Part shown: positions 19,358 through 29,599 of the stretch, piece after piece
Numbering within the stretch: position 1 is the first letter of the stretch
Layout of the letters: each line of letters starts with the position of its first letter
Source of the DNA: Planococcus antarcticus DSM 14505
Lineage (GTDB): Bacteria > Bacillota > Bacilli > Bacillales_A > Planococcaceae
DNA length: 64,000 nt
Assembly: GCF_001687565.2 (NCBI RefSeq)
Contig: NZ_CP016534.2
Span: 1,182,501 to 1,246,500 of the forward strand
Direction of reading: 5' to 3'
Program-made: the position numbers and the translations under genes
Notes under the pieces: generated by a model
The model's database searches: none
The model's input: the letters and a program-made list of their open reading frames with translations, nothing else
What the model was told of the DNA's origin: nothing

Positions 19358-20882
19358 AACCGAACATCCAGCGGCGCTCATCATCTTAGATGGATTTGGC
19401 TGCCGCGAAGAGACTTTCGGTAATGCCGTTGCACAAGCAAAAAAGCCGAATTTTGATCGGCTATGGAAAACCTATCCGCATGAACTGCTGACGGCTTCTG
19501 GGGAAGCAGTCGGTTTGCCAGTAGGGCAAATGGGCAATTCCGAAGTAGGGCATTTAAATATCGGTGCTGGACGAATTGTTTACCAAAACTTAACGCGTAT
19601 CAATAAGGCAATTCGTGAAGGCGATTTTTACGAAAACCCTGTATTTCTTGAAGCGATTGCCAATGCCAAAAGCCGCGGCAAAGCGCTTCACATTTTAGGC
19701 TTATTGTCTGATGGCGGCGTTCATAGTCATTACGCGCACCTTTTCGCTTTGCTGAAACTTGCAAAGCAGCAAGGGTTAACCGAAGTTTATGTGCACGGGT
19801 TCCTAGATGGCCGCGATGTGGGGCCACGGACTGCGCTTAAATACGTCGAACAAACCGAACAGCAAATGAAAGAAATTGGTGTTGGTAAATTTGCATCAAT
19901 TAGCGGGCGCTATTATGCGATGGACCGTGACCAGCGCTGGGAACGTGCCGATTTGGCGTACCGTGTATTGGTTGACGGCATCGGCAAAACGGCTCCTTCG
20001 GCAAACGCCGGCATCACGTATTCGTATGACCAGGATGTTTTCGATGAATTTGTCGTGCCATTTGCCATTGTCGAAGACGGCGAGCCAGTAGCGACTGTTG
20101 ATTCAGGCGATTCATTGATTTTCTTCAACTTCAGGCCGGATCGTTCGATTCAACTGACATCTGCGTTTATCCGTGAAGATTTTAATGGCTTTCCGTTAAG
20201 TGCTAAGCACCCAAAAGATTTGACCTACATTACGTTCACTTCGTACAGCGAGGACTTGCCAACACTTGTCGCTTTCGAAACGCTGAATCTGGAAAATACC
20301 ATTGGAGAAGTAGTCTCGGCTAATGGATTGACGCAGCTGCGAATTGCAGAAACGGAAAAATATCCGCATGTGACATTCTTTATGAGTGGCGGACGCGAAA
20401 AAGTCTTTCCTGGAGAAGATCGTATTCTCGTGGCTTCTCCGAAAGTTGCCACGTATGATCTGCAGCCAGAAATGAGCGCATACGAAGTAACCAACCGCCT
20501 GGTAGAGCAGATTGAAGCTGGAGCACACGATGCCATCATCCTAAATTTCGCCAATCCAGATATGGTTGGACACAGCGGCTTGCTGGAGCCGACAATCCGT
20601 GCCATTGAAGTGGTGGATGAATGTTTGGGACGCATTGTTGATGCGCTGCATGCACAGGGAGGCTCGGCATTGATCACAGCTGACCACGGCAATGCTGACG
20701 AAGTCCGCACGGTTGAGGGCCAGCCAATGACCGCGCATACCACCAATCAAGTACCGGTGATACTGACGAAATCAGATTATGTACTGCGCCAAGACGGCAT
20801 TCTCGCCGACTTGGCACCAACAATTTTAAAAATGTTGAACATTGAACAACCGATCGAAATGACTGGAAAACCATTATATTAA
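19350..20882 (+). CDS. gpmI: Phosphoglycerate mutase, cofactor-independent (manganese)
   Basis: A 510-residue alkaline-phosphatase-superfamily mutase from ATG 19350, within the end of tpiA and preceded by GGAGG. It has [16 protein letters not shown] (metal Asp), [14 protein letters not shown] with the phosphorylated Ser near residue 60, and the C-terminal metal sites [11 protein letters not shown] and [11 protein letters not shown]. It converts 3- to 2-phosphoglycerate. In Bacillus this enzyme is manganese-dependent and pH-sensitive. Confidence 0.98.
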   Translation: MRKTEHPAALIILDGFGCREETFGNAVAQAKKPNFDRLWKTYPHELLTASGEAVGLPVGQMGNSEVGHLNIGAGRIVYQNLTRINKAIREGDFYENPVFLEAIANAKSRGKALHILGLLSDGGVHSHYAHLFALLKLAKQQGLTEVYVHGFLDGRDVGPRTALKYVEQTEQQMKEIGVGKFASISGRYYAMDRDQRWERADLAYRVLVDGIGKTAPSANAGITYSYDQDVFDEFVVPFAIVEDGEPVATVDSGDSLIFFNFRPDRSIQLTSAFIREDFNGFPLSAKHPKDLTYITFTSYSEDLPTLVAFETLNLENTIGEVVSANGLTQLRIAETEKYPHVTFFMSGGREKVFPGEDRILVASPKVATYDLQPEMSAYEVTNRLVEQIEAGAHDAIILNFANPDMVGHSGLLEPTIRAIEVVDECLGRIVDALHAQGGSALITADHGNADEVRTVEGQPMTAHTTNQVPVILTKSDYVLRQDGILADLAPTILKMLNIEQPIEMTGKPLY

Positions 20883-20898
20883 AAGGGAGCTGTTTTAA

Positions 20899-22194
<1,296 letters not shown>

Positions 22195-22217
22195 ATTTAT
22201 ACTAGTAGATGCAGATA

Positions 22218-22376
22218 TCCGTAAACTAGCTCCGCTTTTGGGCCTACAGGATGTAGGTCATGCAGGTAGTGCGACAGGACGTCGCGCTCCTAGCTGCCAA
22301 TGGTTTGCGTCGAATTAACTCGGGCTTCGTGCCCGAGTTAATTTCGACACTTCGCTATCCCGCGGGAGTCTCCGCT
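22218..22376 (+). repeat. Dispersed intergenic repeat family 1, copy A
   Basis: An untranslated, highly structured segment downstream of eno. It contains a near-perfect 13-bp hairpin (AATTAACTCGGGC / GCCCGAGTTAATT, loop TTCGT, 22313-22343), followed by TTCGCTATCCCGCGGGAGTC (22351-22370). A 34-base stretch (22341-22374) is identical to copy C at 38778-38811 in reverse orientation, and copy B at 27131 aligns along the full length. Confidence 0.85.
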
Positions 22377-22469
22377 AGTTTACTCCATATCTTAACTTGT
22401 TTATTATTTAAAGATTTAAATAAGAGTGCGCAAAAGGTGGCGGCTGTGCTAATAAGTAAGCAAGTAGTA

Positions 22470-22560
22470 ATAGCGCTGCTCCTGCATGGCTCCGTTTCAT
22501 CTTCGCAAAGACATTGTCCTTAACTACCTTTGGCCAATGTCTTGTCCGCCTGGAGCGAAT
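22470..22560 (+). repeat. Dispersed intergenic repeat family 2, copy E
   Basis: TGCTCCTGCAT, CTTCG, GCAAAG, GTCCGCCT and AGCGAATTCTTC occur here in the same order as on the minus strand of 38632-38696. An inverted repeat AAGACATTG / CAATGTCTT with an 18-base loop lies inside. It follows copy A by about 95 bases. Confidence 0.65.
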
Positions 22561-22602
22561 TCTTCATTAAAAAACTAGCGAAATTTATACTTTAGCTAAA
22601 AT

Positions 22603-22630
22603 AAATAGAGGCAATTGCCTCTATTTTCTA
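22603..22630 (+). terminator. Palindromic hairpin, likely terminator of the glycolytic transcript
   Basis: AAATAGAGGC-AATT-GCCTCTATTT is a perfect 24-base palindrome, followed by TCTATT. It lies 400 bases after eno and just before the secG promoter. Confidence 0.55.
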
Positions 22631-22636
22631 TTGCTA

Positions 22637-22665
22637 TTGTCACCGGTCACAATTTTTGGTAAACT
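22637..22665 (+). promoter_or_regulatory. Promoter of secG
   Basis: TTGTCA (22637-22642), 17 bases, TAAACT (22660-22665). Confidence 0.6.
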
Positions 22666-22704
22666 TAGATTTGTTGTGAACGTTCTTTTCAGGAGGTGGA
22701 ATTT

Positions 22705-22932
22705 ATGCATACGTTGTTAATGACATTACTCGTCATCGTATCGCTCGCATTAATCGTAGTCGTTTTATTGCAATCTGGAAAAAGTGCAGGTCTTTCAGGA
22801 GCCATCTCCGGTGGAGCAGAGCAACTTTTCGGCAAGCAAAAAGCTCGTGGGCTGGACTTGGTCCTTCACCGGGTAACGATCGTACTTGCTGCCTTATTCT
22901 TTATTCTGGCTGTTGCCATAACGAAAGTTTAA
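22705..22932 (+). CDS. secG: Protein translocase subunit SecG
   Basis: A 75-residue membrane protein with two hydrophobic helices (about 2-22 and 55-75) and the loop [20 protein letters not shown] typical of SecG. It assists SecYE in protein export. ATG 22705 is preferred over a GTG that lies inside the AGGAGGTGG ribosome site. A terminator-like hairpin follows. The order secG-est-rnr-smpB-ssrA is shared with Bacillus. Confidence 0.95.
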   Translation: MHTLLMTLLVIVSLALIVVVLLQSGKSAGLSGAISGGAEQLFGKQKARGLDLVLHRVTIVLAALFFILAVAITKV

Positions 22933-22947
22933 TGTAGATGATTAAAT

Positions 22948-22980
22948 CGCCTGACCATACATGGTTGGGCGTTTTCTTTT
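22948..22980 (+). terminator. Terminator after secG
   Basis: CGCCTGACCA / TGGTTGGGCG with two G-T pairs and a four-base loop, then TTTTCTTTT. Confidence 0.7.
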
Positions 22981-23003
22981 AGTATTGGAACGGAGGAATT
23001 TTT

Positions 23004-23750
23004 ATGCGGATTGCGCAGCCAAAACCATTTTTCTTCAAGGCGGGACAGCGTGCAGTTCTTCTATTGCATGGATTTACAGGAAACTCGGCAGATGTTCGGA
23101 TGCTGGGACGTTTTTTAGAAACTAAAGGATACACTAGCATCGCACCGCATTATGCAGGTCACGGTGTCGCACCTGAAGAATTGATTGGCACGGGTCCAAC
23201 AGACTGGTGGAAAGACGTGGAGCGGGCATATGAGACTTTGCTTGAAGAAGGCTATACGGAAATTGCAGTGGCTGGACTGTCACTTGGCGGCGTATTCAGC
23301 CTGAAATTAGGGTATACAAAACCTATCAAAGGAATTGTCACCATGTGTGCACCGATGTATATGAAAACTACTGACCTCATGTACGAGGGTGTGTTGAAAT
23401 ACGCGCGCGATTATAAGAAATTTGAAGGAAAAACCGATGAGCTTATCGAAGAAGAAATGAATGCTTTTCAGGAACGTCCAATGGAATCACTGGCCGAATT
23501 GCGTGCCTTGGTTGAAGATGTTAAAGAACATGTGGACCATGTTTATGCTCCATTGTTCGTCGTTCAGGGCAGACTGGATGATGTTATTAATACGGATTCG
23601 GCTAATGTTATTTATGATAATGCCGAATCAATCGATAAAAAGATCAAGTGGTATGAAAAATCAGGACATGTTATTACGCTTGATAAAGAGAAAAAGCAAT
23701 TGCACGAAGACATTTTCGCATTTCTCGAATCACTCGATTGGAGTGTGTGA
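23004..23750 (+). CDS. est: Carboxylesterase (alpha/beta hydrolase, Est/YvaK type)
   Basis: A 248-residue serine hydrolase of the Est30 type known from Geobacillus. The nucleophile is in [10 protein letters not shown], the acid in GRLDDVI and the His in [24 protein letters not shown] supplies the oxyanion hole. No signal peptide, so cytoplasmic. It hydrolyses short to medium acyl esters in characterised homologues; the natural substrate is not known. It lies in the secG-rnr interval as in Bacillus. Confidence 0.93.
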   Translation: MRIAQPKPFFFKAGQRAVLLLHGFTGNSADVRMLGRFLETKGYTSIAPHYAGHGVAPEELIGTGPTDWWKDVERAYETLLEEGYTEIAVAGLSLGGVFSLKLGYTKPIKGIVTMCAPMYMKTTDLMYEGVLKYARDYKKFEGKTDELIEEEMNAFQERPMESLAELRALVEDVKEHVDHVYAPLFVVQGRLDDVINTDSANVIYDNAESIDKKIKWYEKSGHVITLDKEKKQLHEDIFAFLESLDWSV

Positions 23751-23774
23751 ACCGTCATAAAGGAGGAGTTAGAG

Positions 23775-26099
23775 TTGGGAAATACCGAGAGTTCATTGGA
23801 ACAGCGCTTATTGGTCTTCATGCGTGAAGAAGCATATAAGCCGCTGACTGTACAGGAAATAGAAGAACAATTCGGTTTTGAAGATGCCGACGAATTTAAG
23901 GAACTAGTAAAAAAATTGGTGCGCTTGGAAGAATCAGGAACGCTTGTCCGCTCAAGATCCAACCGCTATGGCGTACCGGAGCGAATGAATTTAATGCGCG
24001 GAAAATTCATCGGGCATCCAAAAGGGTTCGGTTTTGTCGCACCTGAAGAAGCCGGTTTAGATGATGTCTTTATTCCGCCTACTGAAACAAATGGCGCAGT
24101 GAACGGTGATAAAGTACTGATCCGCATTTCAGAAGGATCTTCTGGAGACCGTAGGGAAGGCGCGATTATCCGGATCGTTGAACGCGGTACTACAAAAGCT
24201 GTCGGAACATTCCAAGAAAATAAAGGCTTTGGCTTTGTCGTTACAGACGACAAGAAAATGAATATGGATATCTTTATTGCCAAGGATGACACTTTAGGTG
24301 CAGTAGACGGCCATAAAGTCGTCGTAGAGATTACAGGGTGGCCTGAAGGCAGAAAGTCTGCAACAGGCATGGTGACGCAAATTCTTGGCCATAAAAACGA
24401 CCCGGGTGTCGATATTCTTTCGATTATCCATAAATACGGCATTGAAACCGAGTTTCCGCCGGATGTGTTGGAACAGGCAAATAATGTGCCGGATGAAATC
24501 GACCCGGCAGATTTGGCTGAACGCCGTGACTTGCGCAACGAACAGATTGTCACGATTGATGGCGCCGATGCCAAAGACTTGGATGATGCAGTTCAAGTGG
24601 TGAAATATGAAGATGGCACGTATAAATTAGGTGTTCACATCGCTGACGTTAGTCATTATGTCACCGAAGGATCCGCCATTGATCGTGAAGCTTATGACCG
24701 CGCTACAAGCATCTACTTGACTGACCGCGTAATTCCAATGATTCCGCATCGTCTGTCTAACGGTATCTGTTCATTAAATCCTCAGGTCGACCGTCTGACT
24801 TTGTCTTGTGAAATGATTTTCAATGACCAAGGCGAAGTTCAATCTCATGAAATTTTCCAAAGCGTCATCAATACGTCAGCTCGTATGACTTATACTGACG
24901 TTTATGAAATTTTAGAGCAGGACAACCAGGAGCTGAAAGAACGATACAGTGAATTGGTGCCGATGTTCGAATTAATGAAGGAGCTAGCCGGAGTCTTAAG
25001 CGCGAAACGGATGCGCCGCGGCGCCATCGATTTCGATTTCAAGGAATCAAAAGTGCTGGTGGACGAAAACGGCTACCCAGTAGACGTTGTTGTTCGTGAA
25101 CGCACTGTTGCTGAACGTCTGATTGAAGAGTTTATGCTGGCTGCCAACGAAACAGTGGCTGAACATTTCCACCGCATGGAAGTTCCCGCTATCTACCGCA
25201 TCCATGAAGATCCAAAGCCGGAAAAACTGCAGCGCTTTTTCGAATTTGTCACGAACTTCGGCATTGTTGTGAAAGGCTCTGGAACACAGATTCATCCGCG
25301 TGCATTGCAGGAGATCGTCGAGTCCATTGCAGGAACGCCAGAAGAGCCAGTGGTTTCTACGATGATGCTGCGTTCCATGCAACAGGCAAAATATTCTTCT
25401 GAGAGCTTAGGACATTTCGGTTTATCGACTGAATTCTATACGCATTTCACTTCGCCGATTCGTCGTTATCCGGATTTAATTGTCCATCGCCTCATCCGCA
25501 CGTATTTGATTGAAAAAGATTTGTCTCAGAAAACAATCGCTCGTTGGGATGCTAATATGGATGACATCGCGACTCACACATCAGAACGTGAACGCCGTGC
25601 AGTAGAAGCTGAACGCGATACCGATGCTTTGAAGAAATCTCAATTTATGGCTGATAAAATCGGCGAACAGTTTACAGGAATCATTTCATCAGTAACAAAT
25701 TTCGGTTTATTCATTGAATTGCCAAATACCATTGAAGGTTTAGTGCACGTTTCCAATATGACCGATGATTATTACCGCTTTGACGATCGCAGCATGATGA
25801 TGATTGGTGAACGAACAAGCCGTCAATTCCGTATCGGTGACGAAATCGAAATCAAAGTCATTGGTGTAAAACCAGAAGAATCATCTATTGACTTTGAAAT
25901 AGTCGGCATGGTGCAAAATACGCGTCAATCAAGAAGAGAGCAGCCGAAAGTGATCCGTGCTAATAAAAAAGATGGCGGCGGAAAACCAGGACGCGATGGC
26001 AAAAAACAAGAAGGCGGCGGACCTACGCGCAAATCAAAAAACGTGAAGAAAAAATTCTATGAAGGCGCAGCAAAACAAGGGCGCAATAAGAAAAAATAA
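23775..26099 (+). CDS. rnr: Ribonuclease R
   Basis: A 774-residue 3'-5' exoribonuclease with a TTG start after AAAGGAGGAG. Domain order: N-terminal winged-helix (about 10-65), two cold-shock OB folds (about 75-220, [10 protein letters not shown] and [12 protein letters not shown]), the RNB catalytic domain (about 245-575, [16 protein letters not shown] with metal-binding Asp residues), an S1 domain (about 625-710), and a Lys/Gly-rich basic tail. It degrades structured RNA and works with SmpB and tmRNA on non-stop mRNAs; smpB is the next gene. Confidence 0.97.
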   Translation: MGNTESSLEQRLLVFMREEAYKPLTVQEIEEQFGFEDADEFKELVKKLVRLEESGTLVRSRSNRYGVPERMNLMRGKFIGHPKGFGFVAPEEAGLDDVFIPPTETNGAVNGDKVLIRISEGSSGDRREGAIIRIVERGTTKAVGTFQENKGFGFVVTDDKKMNMDIFIAKDDTLGAVDGHKVVVEITGWPEGRKSATGMVTQILGHKNDPGVDILSIIHKYGIETEFPPDVLEQANNVPDEIDPADLAERRDLRNEQIVTIDGADAKDLDDAVQVVKYEDGTYKLGVHIADVSHYVTEGSAIDREAYDRATSIYLTDRVIPMIPHRLSNGICSLNPQVDRLTLSCEMIFNDQGEVQSHEIFQSVINTSARMTYTDVYEILEQDNQELKERYSELVPMFELMKELAGVLSAKRMRRGAIDFDFKESKVLVDENGYPVDVVVRERTVAERLIEEFMLAANETVAEHFHRMEVPAIYRIHEDPKPEKLQRFFEFVTNFGIVVKGSGTQIHPRALQEIVESIAGTPEEPVVSTMMLRSMQQAKYSSESLGHFGLSTEFYTHFTSPIRRYPDLIVHRLIRTYLIEKDLSQKTIARWDANMDDIATHTSERERRAVEAERDTDALKKSQFMADKIGEQFTGIISSVTNFGLFIELPNTIEGLVHVSNMTDDYYRFDDRSMMMIGERTSRQFRIGDEIEIKVIGVKPEESSIDFEIVGMVQNTRQSRREQPKVIRANKKDGGGKPGRDGKKQEGGGPTRKSKNVKKKFYEGAAKQGRNKKK

Positions 26100-26147
26100 A
26101 ATTGCGGCTTGAGGGCCGCTTTTTGAATATAGCTGAGGTGAAACCAC

Positions 26148-26612
26148 ATGGCCAAAGGAGAAGGCAAAGCAATTGCCCAAAACAAGAAAGCCGGTTTCGA
26201 TTTTTTCATCGAGGAAACGATCGAAGCAGGAATTGTCTTGCAGGGAACCGAGATTAAATCTGCACGAAACGGCAAGGTCCAGTTGAAGGAATCATTTGTA
26301 CGGATCCGCAACGGCGAAGCATGGATATCAAATATGCACATCAGCCCTTATGATCAGGGCAACCAGTTTAACCACGACCCAACACGGTCGCGCAAGCTGC
26401 TGCTGCACAAAAAGCAAATCAATCATTTGCTAGCTCACTCAAAAGTGCAAGGCTCTGCTATTATTCCGCTGAAGATGTATTTGAAAGACGGCTTTGCTAA
26501 AATTCTACTGGGTGTCGGTAAGGGTAAGAAAAACTACGACAAACGAGAAGATTTGAAGAAAAAAGATGCGAAACGCGACATGGCTCGTGCGATAAAAGAA
26601 CACAACCGCTAG
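26148..26612 (+). CDS. smpB: SsrA-binding protein SmpB
   Basis: A 154-residue OB-fold protein. [20 protein letters not shown] and [16 protein letters not shown] form the tmRNA-binding face, and the C-terminal tail [17 protein letters not shown] enters the ribosomal A site. It delivers tmRNA to stalled ribosomes. Its RNA partner ssrA starts 86 bases after the stop, with its own promoter. Confidence 0.98.
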   Translation: MAKGEGKAIAQNKKAGFDFFIEETIEAGIVLQGTEIKSARNGKVQLKESFVRIRNGEAWISNMHISPYDQGNQFNHDPTRSRKLLLHKKQINHLLAHSKVQGSAIIPLKMYLKDGFAKILLGVGKGKKNYDKREDLKKKDAKRDMARAIKEHNR

Positions 26613-26615
26613 GGC

Positions 26616-26644
26616 TTGATGTCTGGCCATCGTTGCCTTATAAT
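26616..26644 (+). promoter_or_regulatory. Promoter of ssrA
   Basis: TTGATG (26616-26621), 17 bases, TATAAT (26639-26644). Transcription would begin about 45 bases before the mature 5' end, leaving a leader for RNase P removal. Confidence 0.85.
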
Positions 26645-26697
26645 AGGGATATAGCACATGAAGCTGTTTATCCATCTTCCGTGTCTCTTTTTAATAA

Positions 26698-27048
26698 GGG
26701 GACGTTACGGATTCGACAGGGATGATCTGGGCTTGGGTCGCGCGTCGGAGGATCGGCTCCGTCACCAACGTAATTATAACAACTGGCAAAACAAACCAAA
26801 ACCTAGCATTCGCAGCGTAAGCTCGGATCTGCTTTATCTATCCATCGCCCATGTGGCTGGGTAAAGCTCAACTTTAGTGGGATACAACGTTTGCTGCCAT
26901 CTGAGGCAAACGGGAGAGATTCACAGATTAGTGCCCAGGACGCCTGCTTATCGGCAGAATGGCGCATGAAACCTCAATAGATGAGCTACACGCGTAGACG
27001 CTCAAGTAGCGGAGTTTCTGGACGCGGGTTCGACTCCCGCCGTCTCCA
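26698..27048 (+). ncRNA. ssrA: Transfer-messenger RNA (tmRNA)
   Basis: The 5' end GGGGACGTTACGGATTCGAC and 3' end GGTTCGACTCCCGCCGTCTC form the alanine tRNA-like acceptor and T arm; CCA is not encoded. The resume codon is GGC at 26785, and the tag frame reads GKTNQNLAFAA before TAA at 26818, ending in the AA recognised by ClpXP. The tag is 11 codons, shorter than the 14 encoded in B. subtilis. It is followed by a terminator. Confidence 0.97.
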
Positions 27049-27057
27049 TAGTGAGAT

Positions 27058-27097
27058 AAAAAACGTCAAAACCTTTGCGGGTTTTGGCGTTTTTTTG
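27058..27097 (+). terminator. Terminator of ssrA
   Basis: AAACGTCAAAACC / GGTTTTGGCGTTT around TTTGCG, then a T run. Confidence 0.9.
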
Positions 27098-27130
27098 TAC
27101 ATTAAATAACTTTGCATAAGTTGCTATTTT

Positions 27131-27285
27131 CGTAAAACGGCTGCGCTTTCGGGCCACAGGATGTGGATCATGCAACTGGAGTGACAGGACGTCTGGCTAC
27201 AAGCTGCAAACCGAACCAACTCGAGCATCTAGCCCGAGTTAGTTCGGTACTTGGCTATCCCGCAGGAGTCGCCGGCCTCCGCTTC
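27131..27285 (+). repeat. Dispersed intergenic repeat family 1, copy B
   Basis: It aligns with copy A along its whole length in the same orientation: GCTTTCGGGCCACAGGATGT, then GACAGGACGTC, then a hairpin (CCGAACCAACTCGAGC / GCCCGAGTTAGTTCGG, 27211-27247), then GGCTATCCCGCAGGAGTC. More diverged than A is from C. It lies after the ssrA terminator, and no family 2 copy follows it. Confidence 0.8.
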
Positions 27286-27410
27286 AATCAACTAGAAGTG
27301 GATTAGCAAAATGATAATTATATAGACTATGTCATTAGAAATTAAATTTTGAAGAACTTTCAACAAAAAGTAACGTCATCTTATAAAAGAGATGTGAAAG
27401 AGGTGGCACA

Positions 27411-27605
27411 ATGGGATTTTGGTATTTTTTAATCACGCTCATAGGATTGTTTTTGGTTTTTGAAGCACTATTCAAGAAAAAGCGGTTTTCCCCGCCTGTT
27501 AGAATCGGAATTATTTTTGTTGGATTCATATTTTTGGCTTTCTCGCTATTTATGTTTTCACCAGGAAGTGATGAAATTATTGCGGATTTACTTGATTTAA
27601 GCTGA
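27411..27605 (+). CDS. Small membrane protein, unknown
   Basis: A 64-residue protein I do not recognise. Two hydrophobic stretches (about 3-21 and 31-50) flank a short basic loop (FKKKRFSPPVR), suggesting two membrane helices with the loop inside the cell, and the tail is acidic. AGAGGTGG lies seven bases before the ATG, which supports translation. It stands alone between repeat copy B and an acetyltransferase gene, at the start of the accessory stretch. Confidence 0.6.
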   Translation: MGFWYFLITLIGLFLVFEALFKKKRFSPPVRIGIIFVGFIFLAFSLFMFSPGSDEIIADLLDLS

Positions 27606-27714
27606 AGCAATAGAATGTCTTCAACAAGCAATTACTTATCAAGGTAATAAAAAATCAATTACTGAAGCAGGAGAGATTACTATAGCAATTACACATAAAG
27701 TATCCATTCGAAAG

Positions 27715-28236
27715 ATGACCCACAACGATTATGAAATTATAGCTCAGTGGTTAAGCGAACATGAAGTTTTAAAATTCTATGGGGACGTGAACTTTCCATT
27801 TACATTGGAACAGGTTCAGCGTAAATATGAACCGAGAATAAATGGAGATGTCTCCGTGCACCCATTTATTGTGGAGCTGGACAAGACGCCTATCGGATTT
27901 CTTCAGTGTTATAAATTAACTGAAGAAACTAAAGAAACATTTGGTTACCCGGACAATCAAAACGTATATGGCATTGACCAATTTATCGGAGATCCACAAT
28001 ACTTTAACAAAGGAATAGGAACTGTCATGATTACTAAATTTCTGAATGGTCCGTATCTTAAATCAGAAGTAGATGTTGTGACTTTAGATCCTGATATCTC
28101 CAATAAGAGAGCGATTAGATGCTATGAAAAATGCGGGTTTGTTAAAGTGAAAAAAGTTAATGAAGGGGCTAGTTGGTTGATGGCATTAAAAACAAGGGGC
28201 GTTGTGCATGAAGCTGCTAAAAGCGGAAATGAATAA
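27715..28236 (+). CDS. GNAT acetyltransferase, AAC(6')/RimL-like
   Basis: A 173-residue acetyltransferase related to the AAC(6') group: EHEVLKFYG, QFIGDPQYFNKGIGT (acetyl-CoA loop) and NKRAIRCYEKCGF match the family order. The substrate may be an aminoglycoside or another amine. The first ATG (27715) truncates the usual N-terminal strand. The frame stays open upstream, and HKVSIRK there fits the missing strand; AGGAGAG (27669-27675) stands six bases before an in-frame ATA at 27682. Its end overlaps the next acetyltransferase. Confidence 0.8.
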   Translation: MTHNDYEIIAQWLSEHEVLKFYGDVNFPFTLEQVQRKYEPRINGDVSVHPFIVELDKTPIGFLQCYKLTEETKETFGYPDNQNVYGIDQFIGDPQYFNKGIGTVMITKFLNGPYLKSEVDVVTLDPDISNKRAIRCYEKCGFVKVKKVNEGASWLMALKTRGVVHEAAKSGNE

Positions 28237-28681
28237 AAAAACAGCTGAAGAAATTCTGAATTGGAAATACGATCCACCTTATGATTTCTATAATAATGAG
28301 TTGTCCGATCCGGAAATGGCAGAGCTATTAAATGGAACTTACTTTGCTGTATTGTCCGAGAAAAAAGAAATGACTGGTTTTTTCTGTATTGGAGAAAGTG
28401 CTCAAGTTCCATCTGGAAAGCAGTATGGAGTCTATGAAGAGTCATGTATTGATATGGGATTAGGAATGGATCCGAGGCTTGTAGGCAAAGAAAACGGCAA
28501 GGAATTCGGTTTGTTTGTACTCCATTCTATTGAAGAAACTCATGATGGATTGCCGATTCGGTTAACCGTGGCTGCGTTCAATAAACGAGCCATCTATTTG
28601 TATAAAAAGTTGGGATTTATTTTGAACAATCAATTCAGCACTGAAACTACAAAATTTATTACTATGGTGAAAAAGTATTAA
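28208..28681 (+). CDS. GNAT family N-acetyltransferase
   Basis: A 157-residue protein. EEILNWKYDPPYDFYNNE at the start and the C-terminal VAAFNKRAIYLYKKLGF (acetyl-CoA fold motif) place it in a GNAT subgroup common in Bacillales with unknown substrate. I use ATG 28208, nine bases after AAGGGG; a GTG two codons earlier is also possible. It overlaps the preceding acetyltransferase by 29 bases in another frame, so the pair is probably co-translated. Confidence 0.8.
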   Translation: MKLLKAEMNKKTAEEILNWKYDPPYDFYNNELSDPEMAELLNGTYFAVLSEKKEMTGFFCIGESAQVPSGKQYGVYEESCIDMGLGMDPRLVGKENGKEFGLFVLHSIEETHDGLPIRLTVAAFNKRAIYLYKKLGFILNNQFSTETTKFITMVKKY

Positions 28682-28726
28682 AAGACAAATCAATAGACTT
28701 TTAGCAGCGTTTCGTAAGAGGGAAAT

Positions 28727-29375
28727 ATGAAATCATTCATTTTCGATATGGATAGTACCTTGTTTCAAACGAACAAGATTCTTGAAGCGGCAGCGGATGA
28801 GAACTTTGCGTAACTCAGAGTGCTGAATTCCACAAATTCAGCACTACTGAAAAATTATAGGCAATTTGCTGTCAAAAATCTGAAAAAATTTGCTGTGGAA
28901 TCATTCCAGTAACATACCAGAAAGCGCAAATAAATTTTTTCATGAACCATTAATTCTAAAAATTGCTGTTGAAAACGGGACTTTATGTCCGAATACCGAA
29001 GAGCTGCTCACTTATTTAAAGTAAAAAAGACATGCCATCTATATAGCAAGCAATGGTTTAACAGCGCACCTGTAAGTTATCGTGAAGTTTTACAGATTGA
29101 ATCTTTGGGTTACGGAAGTCTTTAACATTCAACAATTAGCTTTCTTGGATAAGGGAGAATAAATCAGAACCATCATTAAAAAATATGAAAGTGACAGCGG
29201 AGCCGCAAATGGTGAATGGTTATCCGATATTGAAGCGGCTAGATGCATCAATTTGATAGCGATTGGATGCAGGTTCGATTTTGCTCAAGAAGACGAGTTG
29301 GTTTATACAAATTTTATGATCGAAGATTTACTACAGCTGAAGAGATTACTTTCGGCATATATATTCAAAAACTGA
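28727..29375 (+). pseudogene. HAD-superfamily phosphatase, decayed
   Basis: The start is intact (SFIFDMDSTLFQTNKILE after GAGGG, DxD motif present), but TAA stops it after 28 codons (28811). Downstream fragments, mostly in alternating frames, are still readable: NKFFHEPLILKIAVENGT, HAIYIASNGLTAHL, NLWVTEVFNIQQLAFL, KKYESDSGAANGEWLSDIEA and GCRFDFAQEDELVYTNF. These follow the order of a phosphoglycolate-phosphatase-like HAD protein of about 210 residues. At least three stops and one or two frameshifts interrupt it, so it is not functional as a whole. Confidence 0.8.
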
Positions 29376-29539
29376 GTTCACTGGATTTCGAAAATTCTTT
29401 CGATACATTAATATCTGGGCTGTTTCAGTTGGTTGATTGAAAGCGGGTTCGGTTGAATAAAATGGCTATACATAGCGATTAACTCGCAATATTCTTCTTG
29501 CTTGGTAGACTCAAATGGTATTGGTAAATGGTTTTTGTT

Positions 29540-29567
29540 TTTACAGCTGGAGTGAATGTGCTACAAT
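29540..29567 (+). promoter_or_regulatory. Probable promoter of the SurA-like lipoprotein gene
   Basis: TTTACA (29540-29545), 16 bases, TACAAT (29562-29567), about 30 bases before the start codon. Confidence 0.55.
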
Positions 29568-29599
29568 AACGGACGTTATGACTTGGAGGGAGAATACCT

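Noticed and set aside
22260..22523. 87-codon open frame downstream of eno
   Set aside because: It lies entirely within the repeat copies A and E, has no ribosome site, and its composition follows the repeat hairpins.
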